From Deltaproteobacteria bacterium (GTDB lineage Bacteria; Myxococcota_A; UBA9160; UBA6930), in assembly GCA_029261815.1 (NCBI GenBank), contig JAJDAQ010000026.1, forward strand, positions 25,743-89,742: a stretch of DNA of 64,000 bases, in the 5' to 3' direction. Below the pieces are notes generated by a model. The model was not told where the DNA came from, made no database searches, and saw nothing but the letters and a program-made list of their open reading frames with translations. Every line of letters starts with the position of its first letter. Within the stretch, counting starts at the first letter, position 1. The position numbers were made by a program, and so were the translations under genes. This document shows, piece by piece, positions 57,202-64,000 of this stretch.

Positions 57202-58081
57202 CGGTGCGCTCGAAGCGACGGATGGCCCGGTAGCCGACCTTCGCCGTCGCCATTGAGTCCGTCGGCGAGTCGTGCTCGACGAAGGCGTGCTGCAACCCCG
57301 CGACGTCGGCGGCCGCGAACGAGCGCGCGAAATCGACGACGCCCGTCCCCGGATCGACGAACGTGCCATCGGCGGCGACGTCCTTTACATGCCAGACCGG
57401 GAATCGGCCCGGGCTCCTGACGAAGTAGCCGGTGGGGTCGATGCCGCCGACGTGGGCCCATCCGAGGTCCATTTCGAGGGCAACGCGGGCCGGATCCGTG
57501 CGGTCGACGATCAGGTCGTAGGGCACGATGCCATCGATCGGGGCGAGCTCGAACGCGTGGTTGTGATAGCCGTAGAGAATGCCGGCAGCGCGGTAGCGTT
57601 CGCCCGTACCGTCGAGTTCGTCCGCGACCTCCCGATAGAAGTCGAGATCCAGGCCGTCACGAAGTCGCGGCTGTCCGCCCTCGAACGTGAAGGCTCTGAC
57701 AGGCGCGGAGAGGAAGGCGGTCTGCGCGCCGAGTGCGTGGGCGGCTTCGATCTCCTCGTCGACCGACGCACGCGGGTCGATGTGGATCGAAGGGCTCGTC
57801 AGCCCCGCGGCGTCGAGCCAACCGCGGATCTGTGCCGGGGAATGACCCAGGCGTGGCGAGACCTGCACCTTCCGGTATCCGATGGCGGCCACGGCATCGA
57901 GCGTGGCGGCGAAGTCCCGAGACAGGGCGTCGCGCACGGTATAGAGCTGGAGGCCGGGGTCGACGACCATCGGCGCCGAGGCCGTCGCGCAGCCGGCGAG
58001 CGTGTGGATTCCGGCCGCCGCCAGCCCGAGATGCGACGCAGCCTGAAGGAAGCGACGGCGCGAGATCCGGGGAGCGTCCAT
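57191..58081 (-). CDS. Tat-exported TIM-barrel (xylose isomerase-like / sugar epimerase) protein
   Basis: The 296-residue protein starts MDAPRISRRRFLQAAS, a twin-arginine signal (SRRRFLQ), with GCATASA at the end of the leader, possibly a lipobox. The mature part matches the xylose-isomerase-like TIM barrel family (PGLQLYTVRDAL at the start, YGYHNHAFEL, ALEMDLGWAHVGG, PVWHVKDV). Metal ligands Glu, Asp and His are visible in these motifs. Substrate unknown. It overlaps the SnoaL-like gene by ATGA. Confidence 0.85.
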   Translation of the reverse strand: MDAPRISRRRFLQAASHLGLAAAGIHTLAGCATASAPMVVDPGLQLYTVRDALSRDFAATLDAVAAIGYRKVQVSPRLGHSPAQIRGWLDAAGLTSPSIHIDPRASVDEEIEAAHALGAQTAFLSAPVRAFTFEGGQPRLRDGLDLDFYREVADELDGTGERYRAAGILYGYHNHAFELAPIDGIVPYDLIVDRTDPARVALEMDLGWAHVGGIDPTGYFVRSPGRFPVWHVKDVAADGTFVDPGTGVVDFARSFAAADVAGLQHAFVEHDSPTDSMATAKVGYRAIRRFERTVSR

Positions 58082-58560
58082 CAGAAGGGCTTCGGCACCT
58101 GGTAGAGGTGCACCTTGTCGCGGCCGTGCACCGGACCGTCCATGTGGAGGTTCGACAGGGTGCGGGACTGGATGCGCCATTCGCCCCCGGTCTTCACCCA
58201 TTGATCGCGATAGATGGTGTGATGGTGCATCGTGGACGTGCTGTCGTCCTTGTGGTGCTGGACGTGGATCAGGTGTCCGTAGGTCGTGGCTTCTGCTTGG
58301 TCGCCGTCGAAGCGGATCATCGGGTTCGACATGTTATGTTGCGTGACGCGGAATAGCTGGAGGCCGTTCGGCAGCCACTTCTTCATCTCGGGCCACGGCT
58401 TCTTTGTCCCCATCGGAACGTCGTAGTGGATGATGGCGTCTTCGACGAACAGATCATCGAGTGCGTCGAAGTCCCGGTGGTCGATGCACCAACCGTACCA
58501 GTAGATCTTCTGCTGGATCTCGGCGAGGTCGGCAGTGCGCTCGGGCGGAAACGCGCTCAC
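58081..58560 (-). CDS. SnoaL-like / nuclear transport factor 2-fold protein
   Basis: A 159-residue NTF2-fold protein, starting at GTG 58560 and overlapping the SDR stop. Marks are KIYWYGWCIDHRDFDALDDLFVEDAIIHYDVP and EWRIQSRTLSNLHMDGPVH. Relatives include scytalone dehydratase, limonene epoxide hydrolase and steroid isomerase; others are partners of ring-hydroxylating oxygenases. The neighbours (SDR, unknown beta-rich protein) favour a hydrophobic small-molecule substrate. Confidence 0.8.
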   Translation of the reverse strand: MSAFPPERTADLAEIQQKIYWYGWCIDHRDFDALDDLFVEDAIIHYDVPMGTKKPWPEMKKWLPNGLQLFRVTQHNMSNPMIRFDGDQAEATTYGHLIHVQHHKDDSTSTMHHHTIYRDQWVKTGGEWRIQSRTLSNLHMDGPVHGRDKVHLYQVPKPF

Positions 58561-59306
58561 GACAGCGTCCCGCCATCGACGCGGATCTCTTCGCCGTTGA
58601 TGTGCGCGCCGTCTTCGCTGGCCAGCATCGCGACCACGGCGGCGATGACCTCGGGCCCACGCGCCTTGTCGATCGGCATGGCGCGCATCACGAGTTGCAT
58701 GTCCGCATCGTCGGGCAGGTTGCCGCCACTGCCCATCGCCGTCTTGATCGATCCCGGGTTGACGGCATTGCACCGAACGCCGCGTTTGCCGAACTCAACA
58801 GCCAATGTTCGCGTGAGCGCCGAAACGCCGCCCTTGCTCGTGCCGTACGCGGCTCCGTAGGGCATCCCCGCGAGTGCCGAGGTCGACGACGTATTCACGA
58901 TGTTGCCGCCGGTTTCGAGCAGGTGGGGAAGCGCAGCCTGGCAAAGCATGAACGTGCCGACCAGGTTCACCTCGAGCACGCGGCGAAACTTCTCGACCGG
59001 AATCTTCTCGAAATGCTCGAGCAGCAGGATCCCGGCGATGTTGCAGAGCACGTCCAGTCGACCGAACTCAGCGACGCAGGCCTGCACCGTGGCGTGGACT
59101 TCTCCCTCATCCGAGACATCGCACGTCGCGAATGCCGCATTGCCCCCAGCTTCGGTGATCAGCTTGGCGGTCTCTTCGAGGCCGTCGCGCGCAACGTCCA
59201 CAAGAAAGACGCTGCCGCCCTCGCTCGCGATTCGCTGAGCGGTTGCGCGGCCGATGCCGGCGGCAGCGCCCGTCACCAGGGCCACTTTGCCTTCGAACCG
59301 ATTCAT
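58557..59306 (-). CDS. Classical short-chain dehydrogenase/reductase
   Basis: The 249-residue SDR has TGAAAGIGRAT (cofactor), CDVSD, NIAG (for NNAG), Ser in NTSSTSAL and the Y-G-T-S-K active site in AAYGTSKGG. VNPGSIKTAM follows. An acidic residue ending beta 2 (FLVDVARD) suggests NAD rather than NADP. It is co-translated with the SnoaL-like gene. Confidence 0.92.
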   Translation of the reverse strand: MNRFEGKVALVTGAAAGIGRATAQRIASEGGSVFLVDVARDGLEETAKLITEAGGNAAFATCDVSDEGEVHATVQACVAEFGRLDVLCNIAGILLLEHFEKIPVEKFRRVLEVNLVGTFMLCQAALPHLLETGGNIVNTSSTSALAGMPYGAAYGTSKGGVSALTRTLAVEFGKRGVRCNAVNPGSIKTAMGSGGNLPDDADMQLVMRAMPIDKARGPEVIAAVVAMLASEDGAHINGEEIRVDGGTLS

Positions 59307-59330
59307 GTGGTCTCCTTGCGTGGCGCGAGC

Positions 59331-60449
59331 CTACGCGGGGTCCAGGAACTGCTTGAAGCCGTAGCGGCTATTTGGGCCGAGGTGGATCTGCTCGAGGACC
59401 CCGACTCCCTTCTTGTCGCCGCTGGTCGCCATGACGACCTGCTGGATGTGCAGATTTTGCATGGCCATTTCGTCGAGGTCGGCGCACTTCCAGCTTTCGC
59501 CCGCGATCGCGAGTTCGCCCTTCCACTTTCCGTGGCCCCATTCCGGGTGGCTGTAGCCGATGCCCTTCATGCGGAAACAGAGGGCGGGGTCCAGTTGGAT
59601 CTCTTCACGGCTGCCGTCGTTGCGGTGCAGCGTGATCTCTGCGCGCTCTGCGCGCCGCGTGCCCGGAATCATCTGGATCTGGTGATCGCCGCCGGCCAGG
59701 AATTCCGTGTCGGGATCCTCGGTGCCCGGGATCTGGTCGGGGTCGTCGTAGACGGGGCAGATCATGCCGTCGAAGTGCCAGGGAAAGCCGTGCTGCGTCT
59801 CGAAGACGCCCATGTGCGTGCAGCGATCTTCCCAGTGCAACGGCGCCCAGATGAAGGAGATGCCGCCCGGTGCCTGCGGCGGCGCACCCGGAGGGGCCGG
59901 GTCGCCGACCGGGCGAATGCCCCAGCTGCGGTCCTTGGTGCCCAGCACGCGCGAGGGATCGACCTTGAGCGACTGGCCCTCGTAGCGGAGCTCACCACTC
60001 CAATGGCCAAACTGGTTGAAGCGCGTCGCCTCCATGCGGCCGACACGCCGCCGGGCCAACTGGTGGCCCTCTTCGATGTTGGCCGTGCGCGCAATCCACT
60101 GCAGTTCGCCGCTGATTCCGGTCTCGTTGTCGTCCAGTACGACCCGCAGCCGCTTCATCGGCTCCTGGATGTCGATCTGGAAGGGGCCGACGCTGAGGTC
60201 GGTCGGCTCCTTCGGCGCGCGACGCGAACCATGAAACGCCACCTGGATCCCATCGATCACGAGCGACAGGCCGCAGTCCATGATTTCGAGGTTCGGGTAG
60301 AGCGCGGCGCCGATTCCGAAGTAGAAGGCGCCATCATCCTGATAGCCGTTGAACCAGTAGCGGTCGTAGGCGTGGCGATCGCTCGTTGCGGGGTGCGCGA
60401 CGGGCTCCGAGGTCTGGTGGATCGGGTAGTCGTCCAGCTTCGAGAGCAT
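59331..60449 (-). CDS. Beta-rich protein of unknown function (DUF7064/7065-like)
   Basis: A 372-residue protein from ATG 60449, preceded by AGGAGG on the minus strand. It has many Trp, Tyr and Gly residues (YDRYWFNGYQDDGAFYFG, LGTKDRSWGIRPVGDP, PLHWEDRCTHMGVFE, GYSHPEWGHGKWKGEL). The layout recalls CrtC/AttH-like double lipocalin barrels and DUF7064/7065 proteins that occur beside SDR and luciferase-like genes. I cannot state a reaction. It is in the same run as the SDR (24-nt gap). Confidence 0.55.
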   Translation of the reverse strand: MLSKLDDYPIHQTSEPVAHPATSDRHAYDRYWFNGYQDDGAFYFGIGAALYPNLEIMDCGLSLVIDGIQVAFHGSRRAPKEPTDLSVGPFQIDIQEPMKRLRVVLDDNETGISGELQWIARTANIEEGHQLARRRVGRMEATRFNQFGHWSGELRYEGQSLKVDPSRVLGTKDRSWGIRPVGDPAPPGAPPQAPGGISFIWAPLHWEDRCTHMGVFETQHGFPWHFDGMICPVYDDPDQIPGTEDPDTEFLAGGDHQIQMIPGTRRAERAEITLHRNDGSREEIQLDPALCFRMKGIGYSHPEWGHGKWKGELAIAGESWKCADLDEMAMQNLHIQQVVMATSGDKKGVGVLEQIHLGPNSRYGFKQFLDPA

Positions 60450-60522
60450 GGCCGTCCTCCTGGAAAGTGGAGAGCGATCATACCGCGCGGTCTTGGCCCC
60501 TGCTGGGCAGCCGGTGAAGAAC

Positions 60523-62607
60523 TCAGGGTGCGGGCAGCGCTCCGGCCAAGGCGGAATGGCGGCAGAGCGCCGGCGCATTCACGGGGTTGCAGCGTGCCAC
60601 CGGCGCGCCCGGCATTCGCACCAGGTAACCGGTACCGAACCGCACATCTTCCTCGGCATAGTCGGTCGAGACGAATTGGGCGCCCGTGCGGAGCGCCATC
60701 TCACGAACCAGCGTCCCGTTGATGCGCGCTTCGAGCGTGTTCGAATCCGAACGTGTGCGCAGCACATAGCCTTCGCGCACGCGCTGGCGGTATTCCTCGA
60801 CGCGCCCCATCGGATTGTTGGCCTTGATGAATGCGGCTTCCGGCTGCCCCGGTGTCGACGGTGTAAAGAGGACGCGTCCCGCCAGGCTCGGGTGGCCGGC
60901 GACGTACGCGTCGCGTTCCTGCCCCGGGTTGTCGAGCAGGAAGATCGTCTTGCCTCGGACATCGCCCAGCGCGGGCCAGCCGTCCGTCAGGACCGCCTCT
61001 TCGAGCGTCGCGCGGGGGCCACGGACATCGTCGGGTGTCAGCAACTTCGAGGGCGGAAAGACATCGCGAATCAGCGTGTCGAGTTCATCGAAGTCGGGCG
61101 CGGCCCAGGGCAGGGCGGTCACGGTCGGGAATGCCGTGCTCGGAACCGAGTCCGTCTTGAGTTCGAGCAGGATCGCGAGTGGGAGGTGGCTCGGGTTCGC
61201 GTCCGACCAGGTTGCGATCTCTTCGAGGCACAGACGCAGCGTCGGGCAGGTCGTGCGGTAGTCGATGTCCTGCACGTGCAGGACCTTCATCCCTGGCGCG
61301 AGCATCTCCGGCACGTTGGGTGCCGGAAGCCCGAGGAGTTGGTTCACACCGGGGTCCGCGAAGCGCCCGCCCTGCGGGTCGAGGAAGACATCGAGTTCGA
61401 ACTGGCGAATGCCGAGCCGCTCGAGTTGGTCCGTCAGCGGCGTGTGCGTGTAGCCCCAGCCGACCCACAAGGTGATGTCGTTGACCATCAGCCACTGGTT
61501 GATCGTCGGCTCCGACTCGACGTGGTAGCTGTTGTGGCTGCCAACGACCTGGATCTCGTTCATGCGCACACACTGCTCGGTGAACGTCTGGCGCAGTTCG
61601 ACGACATCGTCCGCCGCGTACGGGTTGGCGCCGGAGCCGGCCGCGATCTCGAGCGCTCGAAGGTTGGCCGCGAGGGCGTTGCACGGTAGTTCTTCGCCCC
61701 GCCGTTCGGCCGGAAGCCGGCGCTTGGGGTAACTCGCATGGATCCGTCCGGGGCGCGAGGACGTGAAACCGTCGACGCGACGCGCGGCGAGGTGCGCGGC
61801 GCGTTCGGACTCGTCGCTCGTGCCGCCAAGCGTCAGGAGGTGCCCGTTCTGTCTCGCCCAGGTGGCGAGCGCATCCGATGTCGGTCCCGAGGCCAGGTCG
61901 ATCCAGGTCGGGGCAAAGGCCGGCAGGCCGGCCGTGTTTCCGGATGCGACGGCCGCCTGGACGGCGGCGATTTCGGCGGACGAGAGCGCGACGAACGGGG
62001 CCGGGTTCAATGCACGAAGTTCCGCGCCGAGGGCCGCATCTTCGGTGCGAAAGTAGATCCGCGCGCGGTCCGCATCAGAAAGCCCTGCCGCAAACGCAAC
62101 GATCGCCGCGTACATTCCGGTCCGCGCGGTGTCCGCATCGAGCAGGATCGCGACGCCCGGGAACGAGTCGACCACTTCAGACAGCCGCGGGACCTGGAGG
62201 CCCTGGCCGCGATAGGGATGGGTCGCGCCGCCGTCGGGCGAGAAGCCGAAGCCTGCATCCAGGCCCTGCCACTGCGACAGCGTCGCGGTATCGAGAGCGA
62301 GCCCGGTGCCCGTCTGGGCCAACGTCTGGTTCCCCCGAAATGCGACGAGCGTGCCATTGCGAAGAATGCCGGCATCGACTTGAAGCGCGTCGGCGCCCCG
62401 CTGCAGCAGTTCTTCGAAGCACGCGGCAGTGTTCGCTGGACAACGTGCGCCACTGACGCCCGCCAGGAAAGGCACCTGACGTCCCTGGAAAGCCGGGTGG
62501 TTGCCGGTGGCCGGTGCGCCGCAGCCCGGGGCCAATAGCCCGGCCGCGAGCATGGCGAGGGTCAGGGTGAAGAGGAGGCGCAGCGGTTGAACAGGGTGGG
62601 GGAGCAT
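60523..62607 (-). CDS. Lipoprotein with degenerate GDPD-like domain fused to a calcium-dependent PI-PLC-like domain
   Basis: The 694-residue protein starts with a lipoprotein-type signal (LLAPGC, C29). Residues 45-295 align with glycerophosphodiester phosphodiesterases (CPANTAACFEELLQRGADAL) but the catalytic HRG, the Glu of ExD and the HD are replaced (AGV, QVD and FRG). Residues 345-670 are a calcium-dependent phosphatidylinositol phospholipase C-like module, with HNSYH at 356-360, FELDVF at 401-406 and KVLHVQDIDYRTTCPT. The second domain seems active; the first seems to be a pseudoenzyme. Likely acts outside the cytoplasm on phospholipid or phosphodiester substrates. Confidence 0.8.
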   Translation of the reverse strand: MLPHPVQPLRLLFTLTLAMLAAGLLAPGCGAPATGNHPAFQGRQVPFLAGVSGARCPANTAACFEELLQRGADALQVDAGILRNGTLVAFRGNQTLAQTGTGLALDTATLSQWQGLDAGFGFSPDGGATHPYRGQGLQVPRLSEVVDSFPGVAILLDADTARTGMYAAIVAFAAGLSDADRARIYFRTEDAALGAELRALNPAPFVALSSAEIAAVQAAVASGNTAGLPAFAPTWIDLASGPTSDALATWARQNGHLLTLGGTSDESERAAHLAARRVDGFTSSRPGRIHASYPKRRLPAERRGEELPCNALAANLRALEIAAGSGANPYAADDVVELRQTFTEQCVRMNEIQVVGSHNSYHVESEPTINQWLMVNDITLWVGWGYTHTPLTDQLERLGIRQFELDVFLDPQGGRFADPGVNQLLGLPAPNVPEMLAPGMKVLHVQDIDYRTTCPTLRLCLEEIATWSDANPSHLPLAILLELKTDSVPSTAFPTVTALPWAAPDFDELDTLIRDVFPPSKLLTPDDVRGPRATLEEAVLTDGWPALGDVRGKTIFLLDNPGQERDAYVAGHPSLAGRVLFTPSTPGQPEAAFIKANNPMGRVEEYRQRVREGYVLRTRSDSNTLEARINGTLVREMALRTGAQFVSTDYAEEDVRFGTGYLVRMPGAPVARCNPVNAPALCRHSALAGALPAP

Positions 62608-62659
62608 CCCCGCATCCTACCACCTCGCCGGGGCAGGGGGCGCGCGGGTGGCTGGCGCC

Positions 62660-63361
62660 CTACCAGGTTTCCCCGAAGGGCCGGATATCGGCTTCGAACG
62701 TCCATGCGCTGCGGGGCTGATGCGCCAGATGCCAGACGGTGTGTGCCAGGTCCGCGGGCTCGGCGAAGTACTCGTCCGGCGCATCAGGCCAGCGCTCGCG
62801 CGTCCACGGCACGCTGATCACGGCGTCGATCACGAGATACGAAACGTGGATGCCCTTCGGTCCGAGTCCGCGCGCCATGCTCTCGGCCAGGATGCGCTGC
62901 GCAGCCTTCGTTGGAGCAAATCCGGCGTAGTGGGCTTTGCCACGCCGTGCACTCGTGTTCCCGGTGACGACGATCGCGCCTTCGCCGGCCACGAGCATGT
63001 CGGCCGCAGCCTGTTGGCCCGTGTGAACGAGTCCCATCGTGTTGATCTGGAAGTTGCGCTCGACTGCGGCGGGGTCGAGGTCCATGAATTCCGCGAAGAC
63101 GCCCATGGCCGCGTTGTAGACGAGGACCTGAACCGGGCCCAGCCGCTCGCGCACCTCACCGAATGCCGAGATGACGCTCGCGCGGTCCGTGACATCGCAG
63201 ACGATTCCGATCGTGCCGGGGATCTCGGCTTCCCAACCTTCGAGCGCCGCTTCGCTTCGCGCGAGCATCGCGACGCGATAACCCCCTTCGACGAATCGCT
63301 TTACGCAGGCCAGGCCCGTGCCGGGGCCCACGCCAGCGACCACGCAGATCTTCTCGCTCAT
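62660..63361 (-). CDS. Atypical SDR-family protein
   Basis: The 233-residue protein has a Rossmann start (CVVAGVGPGTGLACVKRF), CDVTDRASV and YNAAMGVF (for NNAG). The catalytic Tyr position reads Phe in the F-A-P-T-K segment of HYAGFAPTKAAQR, while the Lys is kept. It may bind a nucleotide cofactor but the normal proton-transfer step should be impaired. Its ATG overlaps the stop of the luciferase-like gene upstream. Confidence 0.8.
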   Translation of the reverse strand: MSEKICVVAGVGPGTGLACVKRFVEGGYRVAMLARSEAALEGWEAEIPGTIGIVCDVTDRASVISAFGEVRERLGPVQVLVYNAAMGVFAEFMDLDPAAVERNFQINTMGLVHTGQQAAADMLVAGEGAIVVTGNTSARRGKAHYAGFAPTKAAQRILAESMARGLGPKGIHVSYLVIDAVISVPWTRERWPDAPDEYFAEPADLAHTVWHLAHQPRSAWTFEADIRPFGETW

Positions 63362-64000
63362 GGAGTCTCCTGACGGACGTTTCCCGTCTCCTGACGGACG
63401 ATTGCCGTCTCCTGACGGACGATTTCCGCTGCACGCCCAAGGCTGTCGAGGCGTTCACTCGCATTCCGGCCCGCAGGGTCGATGCGGAGAACGTCGATGC
63501 CGGCCTTCGCATAGCATCGGACGCGTTCTCGAACGTGAGCTTCATCTCCGAATACGGTGGTCCGCCGGATCAACTCATCCGGAACGGCGGCTGCGGCCTG
63601 TTCGCGCTTTCCTTCGACCCAGAGCCGTTGCACCTCGGTCGCCGCGTCTTCGAAGCCGCTGCGCTTGAGCGCGTCATTGTAGAAGTTGGTTGTCGGGGAT
63701 CCCATCGCGCCCAACGTGAACGCCATCGCCGGTTTCGCCGCAGCGACGAGGGGCTCGGGGTCGTTCGTGAACGCGAACGAGGCGCCCACACATAGCGTCA
63801 GATCGCCGAGGGAGCGTCCGGCTCTCTCGGCGCCCTTTCGAAGAAAGTCGAAATGAGCTTCCGGGCACTCGGGCGTGAACGATGTGCCGAGCCATCCGTC
63901 GGCGAGCGCGCCGGTCAGTTCGAGCGCGCGCGGAGCCAGCGTGGCGAGATAGATCGGAACTTCGGCGGGCGGCTGCGAAAGGCGCAGCGCCTTGCCTTGT
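63358..64000 (-). CDS. Luciferase-like flavin/F420-dependent oxidoreductase, 5'-truncated by the window edge
   Basis: The reading frame is open to the last base, so this is the C-terminal 213 residues of an LLM-family enzyme. The visible start, with PPAEVPIYLATLAPRALELTGALADGWLG, is the typical core strand and helix of F420-type members. The end is unusual: the last 20 residues are a seven-residue repeat (VRQETAI, VRQETGN, VRQETP). The repeat is built from three 21-bp tandem units. It overlaps the SDR start (ATGA). Confidence 0.85.
   Translation of the reverse strand, partial: QGKALRLSQPPAEVPIYLATLAPRALELTGALADGWLGTSFTPECPEAHFDFLRKGAERAGRSLGDLTLCVGASFAFTNDPEPLVAAAKPAMAFTLGAMGSPTTNFYNDALKRSGFEDAATEVQRLWVEGKREQAAAAVPDELIRRTTVFGDEAHVRERVRCYAKAGIDVLRIDPAGRNASERLDSLGRAAEIVRQETAIVRQETGNVRQETP
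63365..63427. repeat. Three 21-bp tandem repeats at the 3' end of the LLM gene
   Basis: Units at 63365-63385, 63386-63406 and 63407-63427 share GTCTCCTGACGGACG followed by a variable 6-nt end (TTTCCC, ATTGCC, ATTTCC). Read on the minus strand they encode the VRQETxx heptad. The unit length, a multiple of three, keeps the frame open. Confidence 0.9.

Overview
The window is a high-GC, gene-dense bacterial chromosome segment from a Gram-negative, rod-shaped bacterium. It carries lpxD and gmhA (lipid A and heptose pathways), the mreBCD-PBP2-rodA elongation genes, several lipoproteins and a multihaem cytochrome. Many genes start with GTG or TTG and overlap by 4 nt. The gene mix (CheA/CheC, LarBC, LexA, three ECF sigma/anti-sigma sets, a fused cobA-hemD, luciferase-like flavin oxidoreductases) fits a deltaproteobacterial-type lineage such as Myxococcota, Bdellovibrionota or Binatota. 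I cannot place it more exactly by reading alone. I see no rRNA, tRNA, CRISPR array, phage or transposase gene.

Layout. 1-3.7 kb: the end of a chemotaxis operon (cheA-cheC) running into larB-larC (nickel-pincer cofactor). 3.8-4.1 kb: a self-contained gene for a 70-residue histone-fold protein with its own promoter, strong ribosome site and terminator. 4.3-6.5 kb (minus): groES-groEL with a degenerate CIRCE-like operator. 6.6-7.9 kb: lexA and folE. 7.9-8.9 kb: about 1 kb without a gene, holding a 31-bp inverted repeat and then a hairpin-rich leader in front of a sigma-70 family gene (8.9-10.4 kb). 10.6-13.9 kb: a membrane-VOC fusion, aqpZ and a PpiD-like chaperone. 14.2-19.8 kb: mreB, mreC, mreD, PBP2, rodA. 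19.9-20.9 kb: a HAD phosphatase and trxA.

21.1-29.0 kb: one long, mostly overlapping operon: gmhA, a deoxyhypusine-synthase-like gene, a macro-domain gene, hemX-like, hemA, hemC, cobA-hemD, hemB and a 60-residue DUF4177-like protein. Together these convert glutamyl-tRNA to uroporphyrinogen III and on to precorrin-2. 29.0-31.7 kb (minus): luciferase-like oxidoreductase, ABC1/UbiB kinase, phasin-like protein. 31.8-39.2 kb: CBS protein, aldehyde dehydrogenase, Usp tandem protein, lpxD-rnhB-truD, cysK, TetR regulator. 39.3-41.9 kb: polA.

42-56.5 kb is rich in signalling. Three ECF sigma genes each precede a membrane anti-sigma candidate (an anti-sigma-like protein, a zinc-finger/bactofilin-like fusion, and an NrsF/DUF1109 protein). 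Between them lie pdxH, an esterase lipoprotein, a PLP lyase of the sphingosine-phosphate lyase type, an octahaem-HEAT-TPR lipoprotein, a membrane-TPR protein, and a GH84 glycosidase followed by DUF427. 57-64 kb (minus) is a catabolic-looking block: Tat-exported TIM barrel, SnoaL-like, two SDRs, a beta-rich unknown, a GDPD-like/PI-PLC double-domain lipoprotein, and a luciferase-like oxidoreductase cut by the window edge.

The observations most worth following are the histone-fold gene, the hairpin-rich sigma leader, the anti-sigma/bactofilin-like fusion, and the double phosphodiesterase whose first domain has lost its catalytic residues.
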